NCBI GenBank assembly: GCA_019422905.1
Contig: JAHZCM010000055.1
Location: 1-12,600 of the forward strand
Direction of reading: 5' to 3'
Length of the DNA: 12,600 nucleotides
Source of the DNA: Oscillospiraceae bacterium
GTDB taxonomy: Bacteria > Bacillota > Clostridia > Oscillospirales > Acutalibacteraceae
This document shows, in pieces, positions 5,684 through 12,364 of this stretch (position 1 is its first letter; every line of letters starts with the position of its first letter). The translations under genes and the position numbers were made by a program. The notes under the pieces were generated by a model, which was not told where the DNA came from, searched no databases, and worked only from the letters and a program-made list of their open reading frames with translations.

Positions 5684-7018
5684 ATGAAAAAATTATCTTT
5701 TGTTAAAGAACTGCGGAGTTTTCTGCTCTTATGGAGTTCACAGACTGTATCTGAGCTGGGTACAGCCATGACGAACTATGCGTTGACCATCTGGGTCTAT
5801 GGACAAAAGGGAACTGCTTCCAGCCTCACGCTGCTGACCATCTGCTCTTTTTTGCCAACGATTCTTTTCCGCTTCATAGCCGGAGCCCTGGCGGACCGCC
5901 GGGATAAAAAGCGCATCATGCTGTTTGCCGATTTAATCGCCGCCTGTGGAACGGCGACCGTCCTTGTTTTATATTCCTTCTCTGCGCTTAGAGCATGGCA
6001 TTTATATCTCATCAATGTTCTGCTCAGTTTCATGAATGCCTTTCAATCTCCAGCCTCCTTTGTGGCGACCAGCTTGCTGGTGCCGGAAAGGCATTACAGC
6101 AGGGTCAGCGGGCTGCAGGGCTTTTCCGGATCTGCCGTCTCCATTCTGGCCCCGGCACTGGGCAGCCTCCTGCTGGCTTTTGGCGGAATGAAAATAGTCC
6201 TGATTTGTGATCTGGCAAGTTTTTCCGTCGCATTTTCTGTTCTCCTGTTTTTCATCAAAATCCCAAAGATAGAACACACACAAAAGAAAAACACAGAGCC
6301 GTTCTTAAAGAGCTGTCTGGACGGAATCCATTATCTGCGGGATTGCCCGGCTCTTTTGCACATCACCCTGTTTCTGGCTATCGTCAACTTTCTCGCCAAG
6401 CTGGGCAATGACGGTATGATCTCTCCCTTTGTTCTGGGCAGGACCGGCAACAATCAGCAGGTGTTGGGCATGGTTCAAAGCGCTGTGGCCTCAGGCCTGC
6501 TCGCAGGAAACCTGATCGTTGTCCTGCTGAAACCGGTGAAGAACAAGGCAAAGGTCGTTTTTATAACGACTGCTTTCATATTTGCGGGTAATGTCGTGCA
6601 CAGCCTGACCTTGTTGCCTTGGGTCTGGTGTCTTGCCGCTTTTGCTTCCTATATGATGGCGGCGGTGATGAACGCCAATCTGACTGCAATCATGCGTGAG
6701 CATATCCCGCCTGAAATGCAGGGGCGTGTCCTTTCCGCGAAGGATACTTTGCAAAACTGCACAATTCCATTCGCTTTGTTTTTAGGCGGCGCATTGGCGG
6801 ACGATGTCGTAGAGCCGTTTATGGCGGCGGATTCGCCTGTGCAAGAGGTACTTTCCCATCTCTCTGGTTCGGGAAGCGGATCGGGAATCGCCCTCCTGTT
6901 CTTTTTCGTGGGAATCCTTGGATTTTTCATAAGTCTTTCCCGCTTAAAAAAGCCGATTTACAAGGAATTGAACAAGCGGGATGAAGGCGGCTGCTCGGCC
7001 GCAGCAACGCCGCGCTGA
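5684..7018 (+). CDS. MFS transporter, MFS_3 / macrolide-efflux-like drug exporter
   Basis: 444 residues, consistent with a 12-helix major facilitator. The membrane segments are obvious, with a long cytoplasmic loop near 195-215 (KIPKIEHTQKKNTEPF). The motif-A-like loop between helices 2 and 3 is GALADRRDKKRIMLFADLIAA, from residue 67. The second half carries REHIPPEMQGRVLSAKDTLQ from 338, typical of the MFS_3 (EntS/Mef) group of proton-driven drug and siderophore exporters. A short glycine-serine run (LSGSGSGSG) lies near 393-401. The start at 5684 is fixed by AAGGAG 7 bases upstream; an in-frame extension to 5636 has no ribosome binding site. The substrate cannot be read from the sequence. 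The elaborate leader-peptide region upstream suggests induction by a ribosome-targeting drug. The base composition is less GC-rich than the flanking genes, in keeping with transfer. A strong terminator follows at 7072. Confidence 0.88.
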   Translation: MKKLSFVKELRSFLLLWSSQTVSELGTAMTNYALTIWVYGQKGTASSLTLLTICSFLPTILFRFIAGALADRRDKKRIMLFADLIAACGTATVLVLYSFSALRAWHLYLINVLLSFMNAFQSPASFVATSLLVPERHYSRVSGLQGFSGSAVSILAPALGSLLLAFGGMKIVLICDLASFSVAFSVLLFFIKIPKIEHTQKKNTEPFLKSCLDGIHYLRDCPALLHITLFLAIVNFLAKLGNDGMISPFVLGRTGNNQQVLGMVQSAVASGLLAGNLIVVLLKPVKNKAKVVFITTAFIFAGNVVHSLTLLPWVWCLAAFASYMMAAVMNANLTAIMREHIPPEMQGRVLSAKDTLQNCTIPFALFLGGALADDVVEPFMAADSPVQEVLSHLSGSGSGSGIALLFFFVGILGFFISLSRLKKPIYKELNKRDEGGCSAAATPR

Positions 7019-7071
7019 GTCGGCTGGGTATTCCTGCAACCGGCAGCTCATTGGTTTTCTGTAAAATCGCA

Positions 7072-7116
7072 GCATCCCTCACACAAACCTATGGCTTGTG
7101 CGAGGGATGTATTTTT
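7072..7116 (+). terminator. Factor-independent terminator of the MFS gene
   Basis: CATCCCTC-A-CACAA (7073-7086) pairs with TTGTG-C-GAGGGATG (7096-7109), 13 pairs with one mismatch and a 9-base loop, followed by TATTTTT. It is a strong, complete terminator 54 bases after the MFS stop codon. Confidence 0.9.
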
Positions 7117-7196
7117 CGCGCGCTCAAGCATTGAATGCGTATCGCCTGCCAAAAAGTATTTCATTCAGCATTTGGATTATAAAACCCCTTATTCCA

Positions 7197-7279
7197 GCTT
7201 GTAAGGACAAGCGCAAGGGAAAATGCATCGAACCGGAGCCTTTATACAGCGGGAGGCTCTGAAACTGTCAAGCTGTTAA
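7197..7279 (+). promoter_or_regulatory. Possible structured leader of the acetyltransferase gene
   Basis: Two hairpins precede the GNAT gene: GCTTGT-AAGG-ACAAGC (7197-7212), and an 8-pair stem CGGAGCCT/AGGCTCTG (7234-7241 with 7254-7261, one G-T pair). The second lies inside a short frame (7223-7279, beginning MHRTGAFIQ, 18 residues) whose ATG follows AAGGGA by only 2-3 bases. By analogy with the MFS leader this may be another leader peptide, but the spacing is poor and the signal weak. TATAAA at 7178-7183 could be a -10 box, without a clear -35. Confidence 0.25.
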
Positions 7280-7320
7280 AAAATTTGAAAGATAAATTTC
7301 TATTTGTGGAAGTAGTACAA

Positions 7321-7887
7321 ATGCCGATCCATAGTTTAAAAGGCGGAAAACCTTGGATAGAAACCGAACGCCTTATTCTTCGGGAAATGACGCAGGCAGA
7401 TTACGGTGCGCTGTGTAAAATACTGTGCGATGAGGAAGTCATGCGCATGGCCTATGAGTGTGCGTTCAGCCCGGAAGAAGCGCAGGGCTGGTTGGACAGA
7501 CATCTTAAAAGATATGAAAAGTATGGTTTTGGGATTTGGGCTGTCGTGTTAAAAGAAACAAACGAAATGATCGGTCAGTGCGGCTTGACAATTCAGAGCT
7601 GGAAAAACAAGGAAATTTTGGAAATCGGCTACTTGTTTCAAAAAGCACACTGGCACAAAGGGTACGCAACCGAAGCAGCCATTGCCTGTAAGGAATACGC
7701 GTTCTCCGTTCTGCATGCAAACAGTGTTTATTCCACGATCCGGGACACAAATATAGCCTCTCAAAATGTTGCCGTTCGAAACGGCATGAAGATGATCGAC
7801 CGGGATATCAAGAATTTCAGGAATACGGATATGACAAGGGTTAAGCTGGAATGCGTGTTGTCGCGGGAGCGGGCATTCAGCACCTGA
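7321..7887 (+). CDS. GNAT family N-acetyltransferase, RimJ/RimL-like
   Basis: 188 residues, the normal size for the Acetyltransf_3 (RimJ/RimL-type) branch of GNAT enzymes, which move an acetyl group from acetyl-CoA to an amine. The N-terminal signature IETERLILREMTQADYGAL begins at residue 13. The acetyl-CoA loop reads HWHKGYATEAA at 110-120, matching the Q/R-x-x-G-x-G/A motif in degenerate form. NVAVRNGMKMI at 149-159 is the usual S/N-x-x-V-x-x-x-x-G-x segment. I chose ATG 7321 because GGAAG lies 8 bases before it; the frame extends to a TTG at 7285 without a ribosome binding site. The substrate could be a ribosomal protein N-terminus, an amino acid or an antibiotic. The neighbouring exporter and the lower GC content make a resistance role possible but unproven. 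A terminator follows at 7955. Confidence 0.88.
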   Translation: MPIHSLKGGKPWIETERLILREMTQADYGALCKILCDEEVMRMAYECAFSPEEAQGWLDRHLKRYEKYGFGIWAVVLKETNEMIGQCGLTIQSWKNKEILEIGYLFQKAHWHKGYATEAAIACKEYAFSVLHANSVYSTIRDTNIASQNVAVRNGMKMIDRDIKNFRNTDMTRVKLECVLSRERAFST

Positions 7888-7954
7888 CTCCGGTTTGCCG
7901 AATTGCTGAAAGACCGTTCCCGCCGGCAAGTTTAAAGAACTGCGCAAAATCCGG

Positions 7955-7987
7955 AAGAACCGTGCGGAAGCCCACACGGTTCTTTTT
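7955..7987 (+). terminator. Factor-independent terminator of the acetyltransferase gene
   Basis: AAGAACCGTG (7955-7964) pairs perfectly with CACGGTTCTT (7975-7984) around a 10-base loop, and the T-run continues to 7987. It ends 4 bases before the converging TetR stop codon. Confidence 0.92.
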
Positions 7988-7991
7988 GTAT

Positions 7992-8537
7992 CTATTGGGC
8001 AAAATAATTGCCGGTCATGATGCGCTCAAACAGATTGGAAATCTTTGTCCCATCGCCGAAATCATTGCGGCGGACTGCGAGTACAGTCACATTCATCAGC
8101 GCGCCTGAAAGAAACGCGATCGCGTAATCCTTATCCTCTCGCTCCGGGAACCGTAACAGTTCGGAAAGCTGAGAAAGATAGCTCTCTATCCTTTCCTTTG
8201 CAATCGTATCGAGCCGGTTATCGACGATCTGCCTGGCAAGCGCCTTTTGCTCTACAAGACAGGAAGCAACGCAGTTGCAGAGCGAACGGACGGTATAAGC
8301 CTGCTTTTCCCGCAGAAAACGCGCCTTATACGCCTCAAAGAGCTTGTCCAGATGCAGACCGATCACCTCTTCCTTGCTGTCGAAAAGCGCGTAAAAGGTC
8401 TGGCGGGAAACCATCGCCCGCATGCAAATGGATTTGATCGTGATTGTGACAAACGGCTCCTCCTCCATCAGCGACAGCAATGCCTGTATGATCATGCGCT
8501 GGGATTGCAAGGCCTTTGGATTTTTGCCCTGATACAT
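7992..8537 (-). CDS. TetR/AcrR family transcriptional regulator
   Basis: 181 residues. The N-terminal helix-turn-helix domain is complete: SQRMIIQALLSLMEEEPFVTITIKSIC followed by AMVSRQTFYALFDSKEEVIGLHLDKLF (about residues 12-67), the classic TetR pattern with the recognition helix around SRQTFYALF. The C-terminal ligand-binding helices are divergent, as usual, so the inducer cannot be named. The start at 8537 is set by AAAGGAGGGG 8 bases upstream; the frame continues to 8636 but that part is intergenic. It diverges from the PlsY/glycosyltransferase operon, and a perfect palindrome (8578-8591) on the -35 box of that operon's promoter is its likely operator. It probably represses the lipid operon and itself. 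A fatty-acid, acyl-CoA or membrane-active ligand would fit the context but is inference. Confidence 0.92.
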   Translation of the reverse strand: MYQGKNPKALQSQRMIIQALLSLMEEEPFVTITIKSICMRAMVSRQTFYALFDSKEEVIGLHLDKLFEAYKARFLREKQAYTVRSLCNCVASCLVEQKALARQIVDNRLDTIAKERIESYLSQLSELLRFPEREDKDYAIAFLSGALMNVTVLAVRRNDFGDGTKISNLFERIMTGNYFAQ

Positions 8538-8577
8538 GGACGTTTCCCCTCCTTTTATCCAAATCACATTCATAATC

Positions 8578-8606
8578 TTGACAAGTGTCAATGCAAAAAT
8601 TATAAT
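8578..8606 (+). promoter_or_regulatory. Consensus promoter with overlapping TetR operator
   Basis: TTGACA (8578-8583) and TATAAT (8601-8606) are both perfect and 17 bases apart, directed toward the PlsY-like gene. The -35 box is one half of the perfect palindrome TTGACA-AG-TGTCAA (8578-8591). On the minus strand the other half also reads TTGACA and has TGTGAT 17 bases further on, a possible promoter for the TetR gene. One bound dimer could therefore shut both. A third half-site, TGTCAA, lies at 8622-8627. Confidence 0.85.
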
Positions 8607-8682
8607 GGATACAGGGATATTTGTCAACACGGGCAAATTCGAGAAATACGCCTGTGGGTTGTGTGTGCGAAGAGGGAGTAAA

Positions 8683-9300
8683 ATGCATCAAAGGGATATT
8701 TTTTATATTGTACTGGGCTATCTTTCCGGCAGCATACTGTTTGCACGGCTGGGCGGCCTGCTGTTCAAGCGACGCGACATCACACAAGAGGGACACGACC
8801 GGAACCCCGGCACCGCCAATGCTTTTCTTTACGGCGGTTTCCGGTGCGGCGTTTTTGCGCTGTGCGGCGACCTGCTCAAGGGCTTTCTCCCGGTCTTTCT
8901 GTACATAAGCGGAAGGCCGGAAGCAACGCATACTCTGGCGCTTCCATTCGTACTGGCAGCGCCGGTTTTGGGGCACATTTTCCCCTTCTACGCGCCGTCG
9001 CGCGGCGGCAAGGGTATCGCCGCCACTTTTGGCTGCCTGTTGGGTCTGCTGCCGGATGCGCTCCCGCTCGCCATACTCGCCGCCACCTTTCTGTTTTTCT
9101 CTCTCGTCGTCCGCATCGACCCCAATTACTACCGGACGCTGGCAACCTACTCCGTCACTGCCGTGCTGGTTACCTGTTTTGAGCCAAACCGTTATGTCGT
9201 TTTCGGCTTTCTCCTGGTTGCCGTGCCGGTTACGATCAAACTGCTCCTCAGCCCCGAAAGAAAAGAACGCTTTGAGGTGAAAATTGCATGGAAGCACTGA
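8683..9300 (+). CDS. PlsY-like glycerol-3-phosphate acyltransferase (divergent)
   Basis: 205 residues, an integral membrane protein of PlsY (DUF205) size. PlsY transfers an acyl chain from acyl-phosphate to glycerol-3-phosphate, giving lysophosphatidate. Family features are: an N-terminal helix with GYLSGSILFARL (12-23); the motif-1 region GHDRNPGTANAF (37-48), which retains N-P-G-x-x-N; GDLLKGFLP (62-70); and the very clear motif 2, GHIFPFYAPSRGGKGIAATFG (97-117). Motif 3, which in typical PlsY ends in a H-R-x-N-I-x-R-L-x-x-G-x-E segment, is reduced here to VTIKLLLSPERKE, without the histidine, arginine and asparagine. It may thus be a paralog with altered substrate or activity. GAGGGAG precedes the ATG. 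The stop codon overlaps the start of the glycosyltransferase gene by 13 bases, so the two are translated together. Transcription is from the TetR-controlled promoter. Confidence 0.87.
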   Translation: MHQRDIFYIVLGYLSGSILFARLGGLLFKRRDITQEGHDRNPGTANAFLYGGFRCGVFALCGDLLKGFLPVFLYISGRPEATHTLALPFVLAAPVLGHIFPFYAPSRGGKGIAATFGCLLGLLPDALPLAILAATFLFFSLVVRIDPNYYRTLATYSVTAVLVTCFEPNRYVVFGFLLVAVPVTIKLLLSPERKERFEVKIAWKH

Positions 9301-10418
9301 TTCTGTCCTGCGGCACGGGCGGCGGGCACAATATGGCGGCCGAGGCCGTCGCCGAAGCGCTTTCCGACCGCGGTCATACCGCCATACGGCTTGACCCCTA
9401 TCAGCTCGTCAGCGATTCCCTTGCCGAAACTGTGGGCAACGCTTATATCAAGCTCGTGCAAAAGAGCCCCCGCCTGTTCGGCGCTGTTTATGGACTTGGG
9501 AACGCCTATCGCCGTTTACCGGTACGTTCCCCGGTGTACCATATTAACGGCAAAATGGCACCGCATATGCAGCGCTATTTACAGGAAAACCATTTTGACG
9601 CCATCATTTCCACACACGTTTTTCCTGCGGAGATTCTGACCCACATGCGGCACAACGGCTTGGATGTGCCAAAGAACATCTTCATCGCAACGGATTACAC
9701 CTGCATTCCGTTTACCGAAGAATCCGAGTGCGATTTTTACATCACGCCATCCCCGAAGCTGACCGCAGAGTTTTGTGCGCGTGGTATCCCAGAAGAAAAA
9801 ATTCGTCCCATCGGCATCCCCGTCCGCAGGGCTTTTCGCAGCGGCATTACGAAGGAAGAGGCGCGTCTGCGGCTCCGCCTTTCTCCGGATAAGCGGTATG
9901 TCCTGCTTTCCGGCGGCAGCATCGGCGTCGGCGGCCTGCATACGGCGATCGAAGCGCTCCTGCCCTATTTGTCTCAGAACGAAAAGACCGGGCTGATCGT
10001 ACTCTGCGGAAATAACGAGCCTCTGTTCTCACGGCTCAGCGAGCAGTTTGCCGCACACCCTCAGATTGAGATTCTGCGGAGTACCGAAGAGATGGGAATG
10101 TATTTAAAAGCCTGCGATATTTTCATCTCCAAGCCCGGCGGGCTTTCTTCCACGGAAAGCGCCGTTGCCGGCATCCCGCTGATTCACATTTCACCGATTC
10201 CGGGCTGCGAATCCCGCAATACGGAGTTCTTCGCTTCCAATGGAATTTCAATTCCTGTCCGCCGCATAGAAGACGAGCTGCTGCCCGCTGTCCTTCAATT
10301 GCAGGATGAAACGGTCGCTGCGGCCATGCGGCAAAAGCAGGCGGAAGTTATCAACCGCAATGCAGCCGACGATATTTGCGCGCTTCTCGAGCATCTTGCT
10401 CAGCCGGATGCGGTCTGA
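9288..10418 (+). CDS. MGDG-synthase/UgtP-like glycosyltransferase (GT28)
   Basis: 376 residues with the two-domain GT-B layout of the GT28 family (monogalactosyldiacylglycerol synthase, UgtP, MurG). The N-terminal domain opens with LILSCGTGGGHNMAAEAVAEAL (glycine-rich loop 9-15) and has IISTHVFPAEILTHM and ATDYTCIPFTEE (134-145). The C-terminal nucleotide-sugar domain begins near residue 203 with YVLLSGGSIGVGGL and carries SKPGGLSSTESAVAGIPLI (281-299) and PIPGCESRNTEFF (303-315), the expected donor-binding motifs. Such enzymes move a sugar from UDP-glucose or UDP-galactose to diacylglycerol at the inner membrane face. Co-translation with an acyltransferase fits glycolipid synthesis under TetR control. 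The donor sugar and whether it acts processively cannot be told. GAGGTG upstream of the ATG lies within the end of the PlsY-like gene. Confidence 0.92.
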   Translation: MEALILSCGTGGGHNMAAEAVAEALSDRGHTAIRLDPYQLVSDSLAETVGNAYIKLVQKSPRLFGAVYGLGNAYRRLPVRSPVYHINGKMAPHMQRYLQENHFDAIISTHVFPAEILTHMRHNGLDVPKNIFIATDYTCIPFTEESECDFYITPSPKLTAEFCARGIPEEKIRPIGIPVRRAFRSGITKEEARLRLRLSPDKRYVLLSGGSIGVGGLHTAIEALLPYLSQNEKTGLIVLCGNNEPLFSRLSEQFAAHPQIEILRSTEEMGMYLKACDIFISKPGGLSSTESAVAGIPLIHISPIPGCESRNTEFFASNGISIPVRRIEDELLPAVLQLQDETVAAAMRQKQAEVINRNAADDICALLEHLAQPDAV

Positions 10419-10478
10419 AAAAGCGCCTGTCTTTCCCGCAACGAGCCGATCGATCATTCACATCTACGAAAACTATCC

Positions 10479-10519
10479 AAACCGCCGGTTTCGATCTGAA
10501 GCAAAACCGGCGGTTTTTT
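10479..10519 (+). terminator. Factor-independent terminator of the lipid operon
   Basis: AAACCGCCGGTTT (10479-10491) pairs perfectly with AAACCGGCGGTTT (10504-10516) across a 12-base loop, ending in a run of six T. It closes the PlsY/glycosyltransferase unit 60 bases after the last stop codon. Confidence 0.94.
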
Positions 10520-10552
10520 CATGTTCAGCGCCGGATAAACGGTTTTGCGGAT

Positions 10553-10585
10553 AAAAATGCCTCCGTGGGAAATACCCGCGGAGGC
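10553..10585 (-). terminator. Factor-independent terminator of the hydrogenase operon
   Basis: Read leftward, GCCTCCG and GGG (10585-10579, 10577-10575) pair with the CCC and CGGAGGC arms (10569-10559), leaving one opposed base on each side. ATTTTTAT follows at 10558-10552. It lies 21 bases after the hydrogenase stop codon. Confidence 0.9.
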
Positions 10586-10606
10586 CTCATTTTATGGATT
10601 CGGATT

Positions 10607-12346
10607 TTAGAATCTGTCGCGCTTTACGTAGGAGGTATGGAGGAGCTCATGCGCCTTATGGCAGCCCGCCGGGCCGCCCATCCACTCATAGCACTCGTGA
10701 ACAACCGGATTCAGATGGCTCTTGCGGAGCGTCTTTGCCTCGTCCTCATCATAGAGCGCCTTTGCACGCAGGGCCTTGATATCGGTGAAGCTGCGGACGG
10801 ACGCAGGCTGGATCGGCTGGCCGCCGCCGTTGACGCAGCCGCCGGGGCAGCACATGACTTCGACGATATGATAGTCCGCCTCGCCCTTCTCGATCTTCGA
10901 AAGCAGCTCGTTCGCGTTGTTCAGGCCGCTGACAACCGCAACCTTGACATCCATGCCGGCAACCTTGTACACGGCTTCCTTGAAGCCCTGCGTGCCGCGG
11001 ATTTCCTTATACTCGACGTTTGCGTGATCGGTACCCTCGAGCACGTCCGCCGCTGTACGCAGCGCCGCCTCCAGCACGCCGCCGGTCGCGCCGAAAATCG
11101 TCGCAGCGCCGGTGGAAACGCCCATCGCCGGATCAAAGTCCTCGTCAGGCAGTCTCTGGAAGTTGAGCTGCGCCATCTTAATCATACGGGCAAGCTCACG
11201 GGTGGAGATCGAAATATCGACGTCCGGCAGGCCGGCCGCGTTCTCGTCGTTTCGCATGATCTCGAACTTCTTCGCAACGCAGGGCATAACGGAGACGGAG
11301 ACGATCTTCTCGGGATCGATGCCCTCCTTCTCTGCGTACCAGGTCTTGATGAGCGCGCCGGTCATCTGCTGGGGAGACTTGCAGGAGGAGAGGTTCTCGG
11401 TGAGATTCGGATAGTAATGCTCGCAGAACTTGACCCATCCGGGCGAGCAGGAGGTGATGATCGGCAGCTTGCCGCCATTCTTCACGCGGTCGATAAACTC
11501 GGTAGCTTCCTCCATAATCGTCATGTCGGCGCCAAAATCGGTGTCGAATACCTTGTCGAAGCCAAGGCGGCGCAGCGCGGCAACCATCTTGCCCTCAACA
11601 TTCGTGCCGATCGGCATGCCGAACTCTTCGCCCAGCGCCGCACGGACAGCCGGAGCCGTCTGCACAATGACGATCTTATCCGGATCGTTGATCGCGTTGA
11701 TGACATCCTGCGTGTTGTCCTTCTCGGTGAGCGCGCCGGTCGGGCAGGCATTGATGCACTGGCCGCAGGAAACACAGGCCACATGGCTGAGGGGCTGTTC
11801 AAACGCACAGCCGATCTCGGTATCAAAGCCGCGGTTGTTTGTGCCGATCACGGCGACGTGCTGCTGCTGGCAGGCCGCAACGCAGCGGCGGCAGAGGATG
11901 CACTTCGCATTGTCGCGCTCCAGATGCAGCGTGGAATAATCCTTCTTGCCCGCGGGGACAGCGCCCTCAAAGCGGTTTTCGGAATCGATACCCATGTCGT
12001 TGCAGAGCTTCTGCAGCTCGCAGGTGCCGCTTCTCTTGCAGGAAAGGCACTTCCGGTCATGGACGGAAAGCAGCATTTCGAGCGTCATTCTTCTGGATTT
12101 CTGAACCTTCGGCGTATTGGTGAAAACCTCCATGCCCTCGTTGACCGGGTATACGCACGCAGCAACAAGCGAACGCGCGCCCTTGACCTCGACCATGCAC
12201 ATACGGCATGCGCCGATCTGGTTGATATCCTTCAAGAAGCAAAGGGTAGGAATGTCGATTCCGGCTTCTCTTGCGGCTTCGAGGATCGTGCTGCCGGCAG
12301 CGACCTCATAGGACATGCCGTTGATCTTAATATTTACCATATCCAT
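10607..12346 (-). CDS. hndD: [FeFe] hydrogenase catalytic subunit, HndD/HydA type
   Basis: 579 residues. Domain order (numbered from the ATG at 12346): a [2Fe-2S] plant-type ferredoxin domain (Cys36, 47, 50, 64); a His-Cys3 [4Fe-4S] site (His96, Cys100, 103, 109); two [4Fe-4S] ferredoxin motifs (Cys149, 152, 155, 159 and 191, 194, 197, 201). The H-cluster domain follows, with L1 TSCSPGW (298-304), L2 MPCVAKKFE (354-362) and L3 EVMCCPGGCVNGGGQP (496-511). The C-terminal small-subunit-like tail ends in CHKAHELLHTSY. This is the catalytic chain of NAD(P)-linked, probably electron-bifurcating hydrogenases, which make H2 from NADH and reduced ferredoxin in the cytoplasm. GGAAGGAG 10 bases before ATG 12346 sets the start; a GTG at 12355 is too close to it. 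L1 has Ser where many enzymes have a second Cys, and L3 has an extra Cys. It lies 18 bases after the flavoprotein subunit gene. Confidence 0.95.
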   Translation of the reverse strand: MDMVNIKINGMSYEVAAGSTILEAAREAGIDIPTLCFLKDINQIGACRMCMVEVKGARSLVAACVYPVNEGMEVFTNTPKVQKSRRMTLEMLLSVHDRKCLSCKRSGTCELQKLCNDMGIDSENRFEGAVPAGKKDYSTLHLERDNAKCILCRRCVAACQQQHVAVIGTNNRGFDTEIGCAFEQPLSHVACVSCGQCINACPTGALTEKDNTQDVINAINDPDKIVIVQTAPAVRAALGEEFGMPIGTNVEGKMVAALRRLGFDKVFDTDFGADMTIMEEATEFIDRVKNGGKLPIITSCSPGWVKFCEHYYPNLTENLSSCKSPQQMTGALIKTWYAEKEGIDPEKIVSVSVMPCVAKKFEIMRNDENAAGLPDVDISISTRELARMIKMAQLNFQRLPDEDFDPAMGVSTGAATIFGATGGVLEAALRTAADVLEGTDHANVEYKEIRGTQGFKEAVYKVAGMDVKVAVVSGLNNANELLSKIEKGEADYHIVEVMCCPGGCVNGGGQPIQPASVRSFTDIKALRAKALYDEDEAKTLRKSHLNPVVHECYEWMGGPAGCHKAHELLHTSYVKRDRF

Positions 12347-12364
12347 TGTATACACACTCCTTCC

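Noticed and set aside
8335..9297. 320-codon minus-strand frame opposite the PlsY-like gene
   Set aside because: Shadow of the PlsY-like gene and of the TetR/PlsY intergenic region; it would also cross the consensus promoter and operator.
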